DNA of 64,000 nt, taken from the NCBI RefSeq assembly GCF_026410925.1, contig NZ_CP112972.1, positions 2,232,001 to 2,296,000 on the forward strand, given 5' to 3'. Each line of letters begins with the position of its first letter. The first letter of the stretch is position 1. The notes beneath the pieces were generated by a model. That model saw only the letters and a list, made by a program, of their open reading frames with translations, searched no databases and was not told the origin of the DNA. This DNA comes from Halovenus salina. GTDB taxonomy: Archaea > Halobacteriota > Halobacteria > Halobacteriales > Haloarculaceae. Shown piece after piece: positions 17,348 through 25,976 of the stretch. The position numbers were made by a program, and so were the translations under genes.

Positions 17348-18955
17348 CTAATACGATCGTGAGACAAACAATGCCACCGAAATAAACAACCCGGCTATTG
17401 TAATTATGAACGTGAAGCCGGCTCCATTTGAATCCGCATCTGTGCTGTTGTTCTCTGCTCCATTTTCGGCTTGACCGTCATCGCCGTCGGTTCCGTCACT
17501 GCCATCGCTGCCGTCGCTGTCGTCGCTGCCGTCACTGCCATCATCAGTGCCATCATCGCCATCGCTTTCATCACTGCCGTCACTGCCATCATCAGTGCCA
17601 TCATCGCCATCGCTTTCATCACTGCCGTCACTGCCATCGCTTTCATCACTGCCGTCACTGTCATCGCTGTCGTCGCTGCCATCATCGCCATCATCACTGC
17701 CGTCACTGTCGTCACTGCCATCATCGCCATCGCTTTCATCACTGCCGTCACTGCCATCGCTTTCATCACTGCCGTCACTGCCATCGCTGCCGTCGCTGTC
17801 ATCACTGCCGTCACTGTCATCGCTGTCGTCGCTGCCATCATCGCCATCATCACTGCCGTCACTGCCATCATCGCCATCGCTGTTATCGCCATCATCACTG
17901 CCGTCACTGTCATCACTGCCATCATCGTCATCACTGCCATCATCGCCATCGCTGTCATCACTGCCATCGCTTCCGTCGCTGTCATCGCTGCCGTCACTGC
18001 CATCATCGCCATCGCTGTCATCACTGCCGTCACTGCCATCATCGCCATCGCTGTCGTCGCTGCCATCACTGCCATCATCGCCATCGCTGCCACCACTGCC
18101 ATCATCGCCATCGCTGCCACCACTGCCATCATCGCCATCGCTGTCATCGCTGTCGTCGCTGCCATCACTGCCATCATCGCCATCGCTGCCACCACTGCCA
18201 TCATCGCCATCGCTGTCATCGCTGTCGTCGCTGCCATCATCGCCATCATCAGCTTCTGTAACAGAGACCGTATCACCGTTCCCAACTCCATATACTGAGG
18301 GAAATCCATGCTCAGTTTCTTCATCGACAATGGCGGCAGCGTGGACTTTGTACTCTCCCTCACTGATGGTATCAGCTCCAACCGTCACTTCGTATGTGCC
18401 GTCATCAGTCGCAGTTGCCGTCTTTCTCACAGTCGATTCATCGTTGTGCAGGCCAATCTCAACTTCATCGGGACTCTGATTCCGAGCAGCGGTCTGGACA
18501 TTGACAGTCACATCCAATGGCTCGTTATCGGGTACGGTATTGGGAGCGTCCACTGAGACAGAGTATCCGGAAATAACAACGGGTTTGATCGTCTCGACAG
18601 TCCCATCAATTTCAAGTGCAAGAACATACGAACCTGGGTCGAGCCCACTTGTCGAAATAGACACATCAGAGTCACCAGAGCCTTGCTTGAACTCAACAAT
18701 ATCAAGGTTCGAGTTCCGCAGTTGAAGGATAAAGTTCTCATCTGACGGGACAGAGACAGATGCCTGGATAGTCTCGCCAGGATCTACAGTGCCGACACCA
18801 GATACGACAAAGGTCTCACCTTCGTAGCTCACCTCCTCCTCAGGCGTTGCAATCGAACTGTCAACGGTAATACTATACGAATCCTGTGCAGTGACAAATC
18901 CCACACTACCAATTGCAAGCAGAGCGAGCAATATGAGAACGGTCAAGGTGCGCAT
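17348..18955 (-). CDS. Ser/Asp-repeat surface protein with signal peptide and C-terminal membrane helix
   Basis: The 535-residue product begins with a signal peptide (MRTLTVLILLALLAIGSVGF, cleavage near VTAQ). Two beta-rich domains follow (about 25-130 and 130-235; the second resembles an Ig/CARDB-like fold). Then come about 265 residues made almost only of Asp, Ser and Gly in SDD, GDDGS and DGSDGS units. An Asn-rich spacer and a hydrophobic helix (GAGFTFIITIAGLFISVALFV) end at a short basic tail. It looks like a stalk that holds the N-terminal domains away from the S-layer, analogous in form to SD-repeat adhesins of staphylococci. The repeat makes all other frames open too, so those are artefacts. 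Confidence 0.82.
   Translation of the reverse strand: MRTLTVLILLALLAIGSVGFVTAQDSYSITVDSSIATPEEEVSYEGETFVVSGVGTVDPGETIQASVSVPSDENFILQLRNSNLDIVEFKQGSGDSDVSISTSGLDPGSYVLALEIDGTVETIKPVVISGYSVSVDAPNTVPDNEPLDVTVNVQTAARNQSPDEVEIGLHNDESTVRKTATATDDGTYEVTVGADTISEGEYKVHAAAIVDEETEHGFPSVYGVGNGDTVSVTEADDGDDGSDDSDDSDGDDGSGGSDGDDGSDGSDDSDDSDGDDGSGGSDGDDGSGGSDGDDGSDGSDDSDGDDGSDGSDDSDGDDGSDGSDDSDGSDGSDDSDGDDGSDDDDGSDDSDGSDDGDNSDGDDGSDGSDDGDDGSDDSDDSDGSDDSDGSDGSDGSDESDGSDGSDESDGDDGSDDSDGSDDGDDGSDDSDDSDGSDESDGSDGSDESDGDDGTDDGSDGSDESDGDDGTDDGSDGSDDSDGSDGSDGTDGDDGQAENGAENNSTDADSNGAGFTFIITIAGLFISVALFVSRSY
17475..18255. repeat. Low-complexity Ser/Asp-coding repeat tract
   Basis: About 780 bases consist of 6- and 9-base units such as catcgctg, tcactgcc and gccatca, arranged in higher-order blocks (near-identical segments recur around 17560-17650 and 17720-17790). 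The tract encodes the Asp/Ser/Gly stalk of the surface protein and is expected to expand and contract by slippage or recombination. Confidence 0.9.
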
Positions 18956-19127
18956 ACCTACCCTTTTTTACATTACATGAAAAATTTTGTGTTGCACTCA
19001 TCGCAGCTATCAGCGCGACACATATCCCCAGTACGCAATCCACATCGATTCGGCCGGGTTCGCGTTGCCAACTGGTTGATGAAACCAAGCACTGAAACAC
19101 GAAGGAGGGGACGTAGCAACAGCGAAA

Positions 19128-19487
19128 TCAGTTGATTTCGGTCGTCACGTCGTCTTCCACTCTCTCGGTTTCCTCTTTCAGCACGTCGAGTTCTGCCTCC
19201 AATTCCTCATCACTGAGCGTCACGTCCTCTTCGCCGTTGTCACCCTCGATTTCCTCTGTCTTGGCGTCCCACTTGTCAGCCGAGCGCGAACTATCCGCTT
19301 TGGACCACCCTGAAGACAGTTCGTAGGCCCCGTAGCCGAGGCCAAAAGCCAGGAAGAGAATGACTGCCCCTGTCAACGCTCGTCCCAACCAGAATGCAGC
19401 AAAGCTCAATACCTGCCCGGCGAACAGCAACGCCAGCACGAGGCAGCCAACGAGTAAACCAACTGCTATTCCCCGAGAATTGGGCAT
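19128..19487 (-). CDS. Small membrane protein with acidic coiled-coil tail
   Basis: From the ATG at 19487 the product has 119 residues; an upstream extension is poor in coding character. Two hydrophobic segments (about 6-28 and 33-55) form a membrane hairpin. A cytoplasmic tail is strongly acidic and predicted coiled coil (EEDVTLSDEELEAELDVLKEETERVEDDVTTEIN). I do not recognise the family. It stands alone between the Ser/Asp-repeat protein and the DUF4129 gene and is transcribed in their direction. Confidence 0.7.
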   Translation of the reverse strand: MPNSRGIAVGLLVGCLVLALLFAGQVLSFAAFWLGRALTGAVILFLAFGLGYGAYELSSGWSKADSSRSADKWDAKTEEIEGDNGEEDVTLSDEELEAELDVLKEETERVEDDVTTEIN

Positions 19488-19696
19488 AGCTACTATTAGA
19501 GTCTCACTCAATTGAATGTTGTGGGCACGAACGCAGGGATCGAAAGAGGCACCGTGAACGCGTAGGCACCGAAGCCCCTTCGACGGGGAGACAGGCCTCG
19601 CCGTGCCACATTTTGTGGCCAGAACGAGAGTCCACGTCAAAGCCCCTCCCTCAACGAGCGAGCCTCTTTGCGGGTGAGCGAAGTAGGGTGGGTAGT

Positions 19697-21910
19697 TTAC
19701 CGGTCGCTGCCTCTTTCTCGTGGCTCGCCCCCGCTGTCTGCCCGCACGCTGTCGCTATCCGCAGCCGCGGTCCCGCCATCGGCCCTAGTACACAGTTGTC
19801 GAGCGCGTTCGACGGTCCGTGTGGCTTCCTCGATTTGAACGCCGTCAGGGCTGTAGGCTGCCTGTTCGTACGCCTCGGTCAGGGCACGGAGCGCGTCTTC
19901 GGTTGTCTCGGACGCGCTCTCCTCATCGGCTCCGTCGCTGGCGTTTCGGTACGCCTGGTAGAACTCCCAGTGCGTGAGTGCTCGGCCGGCGTCTATGGTC
20001 GCTTCGAACTGCCGGCGGACCGCCGAATAACTGGCCTGCACTGCGGAGTTGGCGTCGCCAGATTCGAGGTGGGTCGTCGCGTGGTCGAACAGAGAGTCGA
20101 GCACGTTCGCCTCACGCCCCCCAACAGCGCCCTCGTCGCGAACGGTGCCGTCATCGGTAGTGGTGTCCTCATTATTAGGTCTCCGGTACCACCAGACCGC
20201 TCCCAGCATCAGTAGCAGTACACCCGACCCCAGCACCGTCCCGGGGAGAAGGACGTTCTTCTCAATGGTATCAATCGGGGAAGTGTCGCCTTTCGCGGCG
20301 CTACCTGATCCACCGGGGTTGGCTGGCAGTTCGAGGGTCACTATCGTGTCACCCTGTGACGAACGAAGATTTGATGCTGTTCCGTCGAACGCCGCCCCGA
20401 TTTGGACCTCCTCGCCATCTTCGTCAGGGGTAATGGCGAGTGTCGTGGCGAAACTGCCGTCGGCCCGGGTCATCACGGTGCCGACACGCTCACCGTCGAG
20501 CGTGATCTCGACAGACTGACCGCCAACGCCCAGGCCGTCAACGGTCGTTACCGTCCCGCTCACCGAGAGCGCAGTCCCGTTGACCTGTGAGGCAGTCACC
20601 GACAGGGCTGTTTCAGTCTCCTCGACGGTCACCGCCTGTGTCTCTGTGACGCCCGCGAGCGCCTGGTTCTCGAACGGGAGCGAGACCGTCAGTTCCTGTT
20701 CGCCGGCGGGCACGTTCGCTGGAATCTCGACAGCACTCTCGAAAGACCCGTCGGTGACCTGTATTGTGTTGATTTCTCTCCCGCCGAGCGTCACGCTTAG
20801 CGGGACACCGCTGACTGGAACGTTTTCGACAGAGAGGTTGCCACTGATTGTTACAGTGTCCCCGTAGCCCACTGTCTCGGTAGCGACCCGAATGTCCATG
20901 GTCGGTTCGACCTGTGTTACGGTGACGGGGACGCTGGCCTCACTTCCAAGGTAGACAGAGTTTGGTTCGGGGACGTAGGAAATCGACAGTGTCTCCGCGG
21001 ACAGCGGCAGGTCTGTCGGCCGGTGTTCGAGGCTGAACGCGCCGTCCGGACCCGTCTCGACTGTGTGTGACTCGTTGCCGACGGTCAACTGAATCTCCTC
21101 ATTGGCGAGCGGTTCCCCCTCGACAGTCTGTATCTGTCCCGTCAGCACTGCCGGGTCGAGAAACGAGATACGTTCGGTCGCGATATCGACCGAGAGTTCA
21201 GTGGATTCGAACTCCCGCTCGGCAATTTCGGTCGCCTCCGATATACTCTCGTTCTGGACTTGCTCGATTGCCGCCCGCGCGTCCGAGAGGTCCTCTCCGC
21301 TTATCGATTCGATTTCGGCGAGTAACGCTTCGAGGTCTGCGCTGACGTCCTCGATTTGTTCGGCGAGCGCGACCAACTTGCGCGCGAGTTCGCGCGCGCG
21401 CTCAGTATTCCCGTTTTCGACGGCCTCCTCGTAGGCAGCCCGCGTCTCCTCAAACTCCTCGCGGAGGTCGACGAGTTCTTCCTCTTTGTCACCGGCCTCG
21501 CGGAAGGTGTCAGTTTCGTCGCTCCCGCCGCTCACATCGACGAACTGTTCGAGTCGGTCGTCGTAGTCGTCGCCGAGGATATCACGCGCAAGTTCGTACT
21601 GCTCATCACTAATCTGGATTGCGCCGTCACCCAGCTTGCCGGCCAGCCGTCCCGACAGCCACGACAAGACGGCCTCCTCGTCGCCGTTACCGTCTCGGTC
21701 GTCTGGGTTTCGGTGGCGCTCGGTCTCGTTGTCGCCTCCGTCCGTGTCGTTGACCTGGAGAGCGACACCCGTCGGCCCGGATACGTCCTCGAAGTAAGTT
21801 GCCGTTTCGGATGCATCTGTTGCGACACCGTTGGCACTCCCCATCATAGGGAAGCCAACGAGCAACGCGGTAATGACGAGGGCAGCCACGACGAGACGCT
21901 TCACGTCCAC
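19697..21910 (-). CDS. DUF4129-domain membrane protein with coiled coil and carboxypeptidase-like repeats
   Basis: I prefer the GTG at 21910, which puts VDVKRLVVAALVITALLVGF at the N-terminus as a proper signal sequence (737 residues). An ATG at 21961 would add 17 residues before it. Order: signal, acidic region, coiled coil (about 120-220), carboxypeptidase-regulatory-like beta domain (SFLDPAVLTGQIQTVEGEPLAN), further Ig-like repeats to about 545, a membrane helix (VLLPGTVLGSGVLLLMLGAVWW), then a cytoplasmic DUF4129 domain (DSLFDHATTHLESGDANSAVQASYSAVRRQFE...). DUF4129 proteins usually sit with MoxR and DUF58 genes, as here; the DUF58 gene diverges from this one. Confidence 0.82.
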   Translation of the reverse strand: MDVKRLVVAALVITALLVGFPMMGSANGVATDASETATYFEDVSGPTGVALQVNDTDGGDNETERHRNPDDRDGNGDEEAVLSWLSGRLAGKLGDGAIQISDEQYELARDILGDDYDDRLEQFVDVSGGSDETDTFREAGDKEEELVDLREEFEETRAAYEEAVENGNTERARELARKLVALAEQIEDVSADLEALLAEIESISGEDLSDARAAIEQVQNESISEATEIAEREFESTELSVDIATERISFLDPAVLTGQIQTVEGEPLANEEIQLTVGNESHTVETGPDGAFSLEHRPTDLPLSAETLSISYVPEPNSVYLGSEASVPVTVTQVEPTMDIRVATETVGYGDTVTISGNLSVENVPVSGVPLSVTLGGREINTIQVTDGSFESAVEIPANVPAGEQELTVSLPFENQALAGVTETQAVTVEETETALSVTASQVNGTALSVSGTVTTVDGLGVGGQSVEITLDGERVGTVMTRADGSFATTLAITPDEDGEEVQIGAAFDGTASNLRSSQGDTIVTLELPANPGGSGSAAKGDTSPIDTIEKNVLLPGTVLGSGVLLLMLGAVWWYRRPNNEDTTTDDGTVRDEGAVGGREANVLDSLFDHATTHLESGDANSAVQASYSAVRRQFEATIDAGRALTHWEFYQAYRNASDGADEESASETTEDALRALTEAYEQAAYSPDGVQIEEATRTVERARQLCTRADGGTAAADSDSVRADSGGEPRERGSDR

Positions 21911-21989
21911 AGAGAGTAGGGGTCCGGTCAAAAATCTGTCTCCTGACGGCAACCAATACATTCAACAGTACGCCGAAAAATCACAGCAT

Positions 21990-23468
21990 ATGAAAGCCAC
22001 GCGTCGGCTATGGGGGGTTGCAGGGCTGGCCGTCGTCCTTGCTGTACTGGCCACGGTCCTCGCCCGCCCGTTTCCCCTTCTCGGGGTCGCACTTCTCGGC
22101 GCGTGGATACTCTCGCGACAGTACCTATTCTACCGAGCGACTACCGCGCTCGTCTCGGACCTCTCTGTGAGCCAAGTGCCGGCGCGCACGCTGATCCGAA
22201 CTGACGAGACGACGACGGTCACGCTGACAGCCACCATCGACCGCCCCACGAAGCTCGCCTGTTCGATCAAGGCAGGCCTGCCACCTGCCACCGTCGGCAA
22301 GGGCGGCGAGCAAGTTACGCTTGACCCCGGCGAGACGGACGCGGAGACAACCGTCGACGTGGAGTGGCCGGTCGCTGGACGTCACGAGTTCCGACAGGCA
22401 CACGTCACCGTGGGCGACGGGCTCTTCGAACAGACTGTGCCGGTCGGCGAGACGGCTGCGGTGACGGTCCAGCCCCGCGGGCCGCGAAACGTCCACGTCG
22501 GTGAGGGCGGCGACCAAGCACTGCTTGCATACGGAGAACACGCCGCCGATCACCCGGGGTCGGGTGTTGAGCCGGCGGAACTGCGCGAGTATATTGCAGG
22601 TGACTCGGCGGCCCGAATCGACTGGAACGCGACTGCCCGCCTTGACACGCCGTACGTCCGCGAGTACGAGGCAGAAACGGACCAGGAGACGCTGCTGGTC
22701 GTCGACCATGGCAGCTCGCTCGCGGCCGGCCCGCGCGCCGAGACGAAGCTGGCGTACCTTCGGGAAGTCGCGGTCGCGGTCGTCGACAGCGCGAAGGAAC
22801 TTGACGATCCTCTCGGCATGGTGTCGGTCGGTGACGAAGGGATTACGTCGCGGTTCGAACCGACGACGACGACGAGCCACTACGACGCGATTCGGCGAAC
22901 GCTGCTGGACCTCGAACCCACTGCACGGACTGACCCGACAGTCGATGATAGGTTGGGTCCCATTTGGGGGCACTCTCAGGTGAGTACCGTCCAGGAGACG
23001 ATGGAGGGTGCACGGAAGACCCTTGTCGAATTCGAGGGTGAGAGCGACCAGTTCAGCACCACACTCCGGCCGTTCTACGATAGCCAGCAGTACTACCGGA
23101 CGCCTCTGGCGGACAGACCACTGCTGGGTGCCGTGCGTGCGACGCTTGCTCGGCGGTCGGGCCAGCAGGTCTCTATCATCTGTACCGACGATTCGGACCC
23201 GCGGGAGCTCCGCGAGACGGCCACACTGGCAGCCCGAAACGGCGGACAAGCCTTGCTCTTGCTCGCGCCGACAGTTCTGTACGAGACGGGTTCAGTCCAG
23301 GACCTCGAAGCCCGCTACGAGGGGTACGTCGCCTTCGAAGAACTCCGGCGCGAGCTCTCACGGCTCGACCGGGTTACCGCGCTGGAAGTCGGGCCGGGTG
23401 ATCGCCTCGCTGCGGTGCTCGCCGCTGGGGGCGCACAGCGCTCACCCGCCGGAGGTGGGCGCACGTGA
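21990..23468 (+). CDS. DUF58-domain membrane protein
   Basis: The 492-residue protein starts at ATG 21990, the first Met followed by KATRRLWG and two hydrophobic helices (about 9-45). An Ig-like extracytoplasmic or linker domain leads to the DUF58 signature GVEPAELREYIAGDSAARIDWNATARL at about 192-218, followed by a VWA-like fold (TLLVVDHGSSLAAG). DUF58 proteins accompany MoxR AAA+ ATPases and are thought to act in assembly of membrane or secreted complexes. It is divergent from the DUF4129 gene and overlaps the next gene by 4 bases. Confidence 0.85.
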   Translation: MKATRRLWGVAGLAVVLAVLATVLARPFPLLGVALLGAWILSRQYLFYRATTALVSDLSVSQVPARTLIRTDETTTVTLTATIDRPTKLACSIKAGLPPATVGKGGEQVTLDPGETDAETTVDVEWPVAGRHEFRQAHVTVGDGLFEQTVPVGETAAVTVQPRGPRNVHVGEGGDQALLAYGEHAADHPGSGVEPAELREYIAGDSAARIDWNATARLDTPYVREYEAETDQETLLVVDHGSSLAAGPRAETKLAYLREVAVAVVDSAKELDDPLGMVSVGDEGITSRFEPTTTTSHYDAIRRTLLDLEPTARTDPTVDDRLGPIWGHSQVSTVQETMEGARKTLVEFEGESDQFSTTLRPFYDSQQYYRTPLADRPLLGAVRATLARRSGQQVSIICTDDSDPRELRETATLAARNGGQALLLLAPTVLYETGSVQDLEARYEGYVAFEELRRELSRLDRVTALEVGPGDRLAAVLAAGGAQRSPAGGGRT

Positions 23469-24061
23469 GTACGACACGCTCCGAGGAGCCCGAACCAACG
23501 TCAACTCGCCAGTCAAACAGCCGGTTCCGCCCTCCCATCTGGGGCGAGGACACGCGGCTGGTGCCGGCTGCAAGCACTCACACTTGGTTGTCGGCGCTGG
23601 CCGGTCTCTTGTTCGTCGCCGGGCTGTCGTTCCTCGCTGGCCCCGTCGGGATGCTGGCCGGTATCGCCACCACTGGTGTCTGGTATCTGCTCGGCTCACC
23701 GTATGCCCTTGCGGCCGGGACGGTCCTTGCAGTCGCAGTGGTACCAACGCCGGCAGACCCCCTCGCCGTCACACTCGTCGGTGCGCCCCTGCTCGTGCTG
23801 GTGCTTGCCCCCGTCGTGACCACATCACACACAGGGGGGTTTACTGCCGTCGTCCTCGCCACGACAGGAGGACTCGCTGCGGGTGGATGGCTCCTTGCCG
23901 AGTGGCTTCCTGTTTGGCTCGTCGCGCTCGCCCTACTGGGTACCTCTGGCCTGGCAGCCTACACAGGACACCGCTTCCTGCTCCTCCAATTCGGACTGGT
24001 GGATGGCACCGATGCTTCGACTGGAACTGATTCCACGATGATGACAAACCATGACAGCTGA
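23465..24061 (+). CDS. Hydrophobic membrane protein in the DUF58 operon
   Basis: The 198-residue product starts at a GTG overlapping the stop of the DUF58 gene. A polar N-terminus (about 1-35) is followed by about five hydrophobic helices between 40 and 175 and a short polar tail. I do not recognise a named domain. Tight coupling to DUF58 upstream and an 11-base overlap with the downstream gene indicate a role in the same complex. Confidence 0.75.
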   Translation: MSTTRSEEPEPTSTRQSNSRFRPPIWGEDTRLVPAASTHTWLSALAGLLFVAGLSFLAGPVGMLAGIATTGVWYLLGSPYALAAGTVLAVAVVPTPADPLAVTLVGAPLLVLVLAPVVTTSHTGGFTAVVLATTGGLAAGGWLLAEWLPVWLVALALLGTSGLAAYTGHRFLLLQFGLVDGTDASTGTDSTMMTNHDS

Positions 24062-24962
24062 CGAGAGCGAACCGATGGACGTGTCGACAGTCACTCCGGA
24101 TAGCGATGAAGCCGCCGGAACCAATCAGGGTGAAAGGGCGCAAAAAAGCCTCGACCTCGCCGCACAGCTCGAACTCGTCGAAGAGGAGAACCGCCGGCTG
24201 CGGACCGAGTACGCGCGCGCCAGGCAGTCGAAGTACCGGCGCACTGCCTACGGGCTGTTCGTGGTCGGCCTGTTCACGGTGTTGCTCGGCGTTCTCTTCC
24301 CGGGGGGTCAGGAGGTCTTGTTCGCACTCGGGGCGACCGGGCTGTTTGGCGGCGTGCTCACGCTGTATCTGACGCCGACCCGGTTCGTCGCCGCGGACGT
24401 GACCGAGCGAGTCTACACGGCGGTTGCCGCGAACTACGCGGCGCTCGCCGAGAACCTCGGACTCGCTGAAACTGCAGTCTACCTCCCTGGCGAAACCCGG
24501 GCTGCGCACCTCTACCTCCCACAGTCTACCGAGCACGAGTTCCCTGACCTCGAGGACGGACCATTTGTGACGGCCTCCGACAGTCGGGGACTCCTGCTCG
24601 AAGCCACGGGCGCGTTACTGTTCGACGAGTTCGAGCAGGCGTCGAGCGGCCCGGTCGCGACGCGACCCGGCGAACTCGCAACACAGCTCTCGGAGGCCGT
24701 CGTCGAGCAGTTCGAGCTCGCGGACGCAACCGACGTGGACCTCGACCCGACGGGCGGGCGCCTCACCTTCCGGGTGACGGGTAGCACGCTCGGTGACCTC
24801 GACCGGCTTGACCATCCCCTCAGTTCTTTCCTCGCCGCCGGTACCGCGGCGGCACTGGAGCGGCCGGTCGCGCTGGACGTGGACGCGACCGACGACCGGG
24901 TTGACTGGCTCGTCACGCTGCGCTGGGATGTCGAGACTGAGCAGGACGAAACCGACAGCTGA
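24051..24962 (+). CDS. Haloarchaeal protein with coiled coil and two membrane helices
   Basis: This 303-residue protein has an acidic N-terminus, a short coiled coil (LDLAAQLELVEEENRRLRTEYARARQ, about 37-62) and two membrane helices (about 67-108). A large soluble domain rich in beta strands follows, including LYLPQSTEHEFPDLEDGPF. The family is conserved next to DUF58/MoxR genes in haloarchaea as far as I recall, but I cannot name a function. It is the last gene of the rightward unit; its stop is 3 bases from that of the convergent MoxR gene. Confidence 0.75.
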   Translation: MTADESEPMDVSTVTPDSDEAAGTNQGERAQKSLDLAAQLELVEEENRRLRTEYARARQSKYRRTAYGLFVVGLFTVLLGVLFPGGQEVLFALGATGLFGGVLTLYLTPTRFVAADVTERVYTAVAANYAALAENLGLAETAVYLPGETRAAHLYLPQSTEHEFPDLEDGPFVTASDSRGLLLEATGALLFDEFEQASSGPVATRPGELATQLSEAVVEQFELADATDVDLDPTGGRLTFRVTGSTLGDLDRLDHPLSSFLAAGTAAALERPVALDVDATDDRVDWLVTLRWDVETEQDETDS

Positions 24963-24965
24963 AAC

Positions 24966-25976
24966 TCAATCGAAGCTGAGTTCGTCGGCACCGGCACCTG
25001 GTGGTTCGACATCTTCGAGAATATCTGCCACGATGTCTGTCGGTGCCACGTCGCTAAGATCGGCCTCGGTGTTCAACACGAGGCGGTGTGCGAGAATCGG
25101 CTCCGCGAGCGTCTTGACATCGTCGGGGATGACGTACGCCCGACCGTGGATAGCGGCCCGCGCTTTCGCGGCGTTAAGGAAGGCAAGCGTCGCCCGCGGC
25201 GAACTGCCGTGGGAGACATCGGGGTGGGTCCGGCTCTCCTCCACGAGGTCGAGGATGTACTCGACGACCGGGTCGGCGACGTGGACCTCTTGGACGGTTT
25301 CCCGCGCAGCGAGTACGGCCTGTCTGTCGACGACTTGGGCCACGCGGTCGGGGCCTAGATCTGGGTCGTCGTCGAACCGGTCGGCGAGCTCGCGCTCGAC
25401 ATCGCGGTCGGGCAAGTCGATGGTCAGCTTGAGCTGGAAGCGGTCACGCTGTGCTTCGGGGAGTTCGAAGGTCCCCTCCATCTCGATTGGGTTCTGCGTG
25501 GCGACAACCATGAACGGGTCGGGCAAGTCGAGCGTCTCACCCCGGATGGTGACGCTGCGTTCCTGCATCGCTTCGAGCAGCGCGCTTTGTGTCTTTGGTG
25601 TTGCACGGTTGATTTCGTCGGCGACGACGACGTTCGAGAACACCGGGCCACGCTGGAGTTCGAACTCACCGGTGTGTTCGCGGTAGATATACGTGCCGGT
25701 GACGTCGGCCGGGAGGATGTCGGGCGTCATCTGGACACGGCTGTATTCCAGCCCGGAGACCTGTGCGAACAGGTTCGCCAACGTTGTTTTCGCGACGCCG
25801 GGGACACCTTCGAGCAGGATGTGCCCCCGGGTAAGCAGTCCGACCATGAGCTGTTCGATGGCCGCTTCGTTCCCCACGAGCACCCGCTGCATCTCTGCGG
25901 AAATCGTCTCGTAGAGCGCTCTGGGATCGCCGTCCTCGCTACGCTGACCGCCTGCGGTTGTTTCCTCCCGGCTCAT
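24966..25976 (-). CDS. MoxR-family AAA+ ATPase
   Basis: The 336-residue protein shows Walker A GVPGVAKTTL at about 55-64, Walker B VVVADEINRATPKTQSALLEAM near 117, sensor 1 (VVATQNPIEMEGTFELPEAQRDRF) and the C-terminal lid domain. MoxR ATPases act as chaperone-like motors that activate or assemble partner complexes. Partners are normally encoded alongside as DUF58 and VWA proteins, as here. It overlaps the DUF4350 gene upstream by 4 bases. Confidence 0.93.
   Translation of the reverse strand: MSREETTAGGQRSEDGDPRALYETISAEMQRVLVGNEAAIEQLMVGLLTRGHILLEGVPGVAKTTLANLFAQVSGLEYSRVQMTPDILPADVTGTYIYREHTGEFELQRGPVFSNVVVADEINRATPKTQSALLEAMQERSVTIRGETLDLPDPFMVVATQNPIEMEGTFELPEAQRDRFQLKLTIDLPDRDVERELADRFDDDPDLGPDRVAQVVDRQAVLAARETVQEVHVADPVVEYILDLVEESRTHPDVSHGSSPRATLAFLNAAKARAAIHGRAYVIPDDVKTLAEPILAHRLVLNTEADLSDVAPTDIVADILEDVEPPGAGADELSFD

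Noticed and set aside
17428-18479. Several long open frames and a CRISPR-like pattern in the 17.5-18.3 kb tract
   Set aside because: They are products of the 6/9-base Ser/Asp-coding repeat. Units are too short and there are no spacers, so it is neither CRISPR nor extra genes.
22125-23249. 374-codon open frame antisense to the DUF58 gene
   Set aside because: Its composition (Arg/Cys-rich, not acidic) is unlike haloarchaeal proteins, and the DUF58 signature is clear on the other strand.
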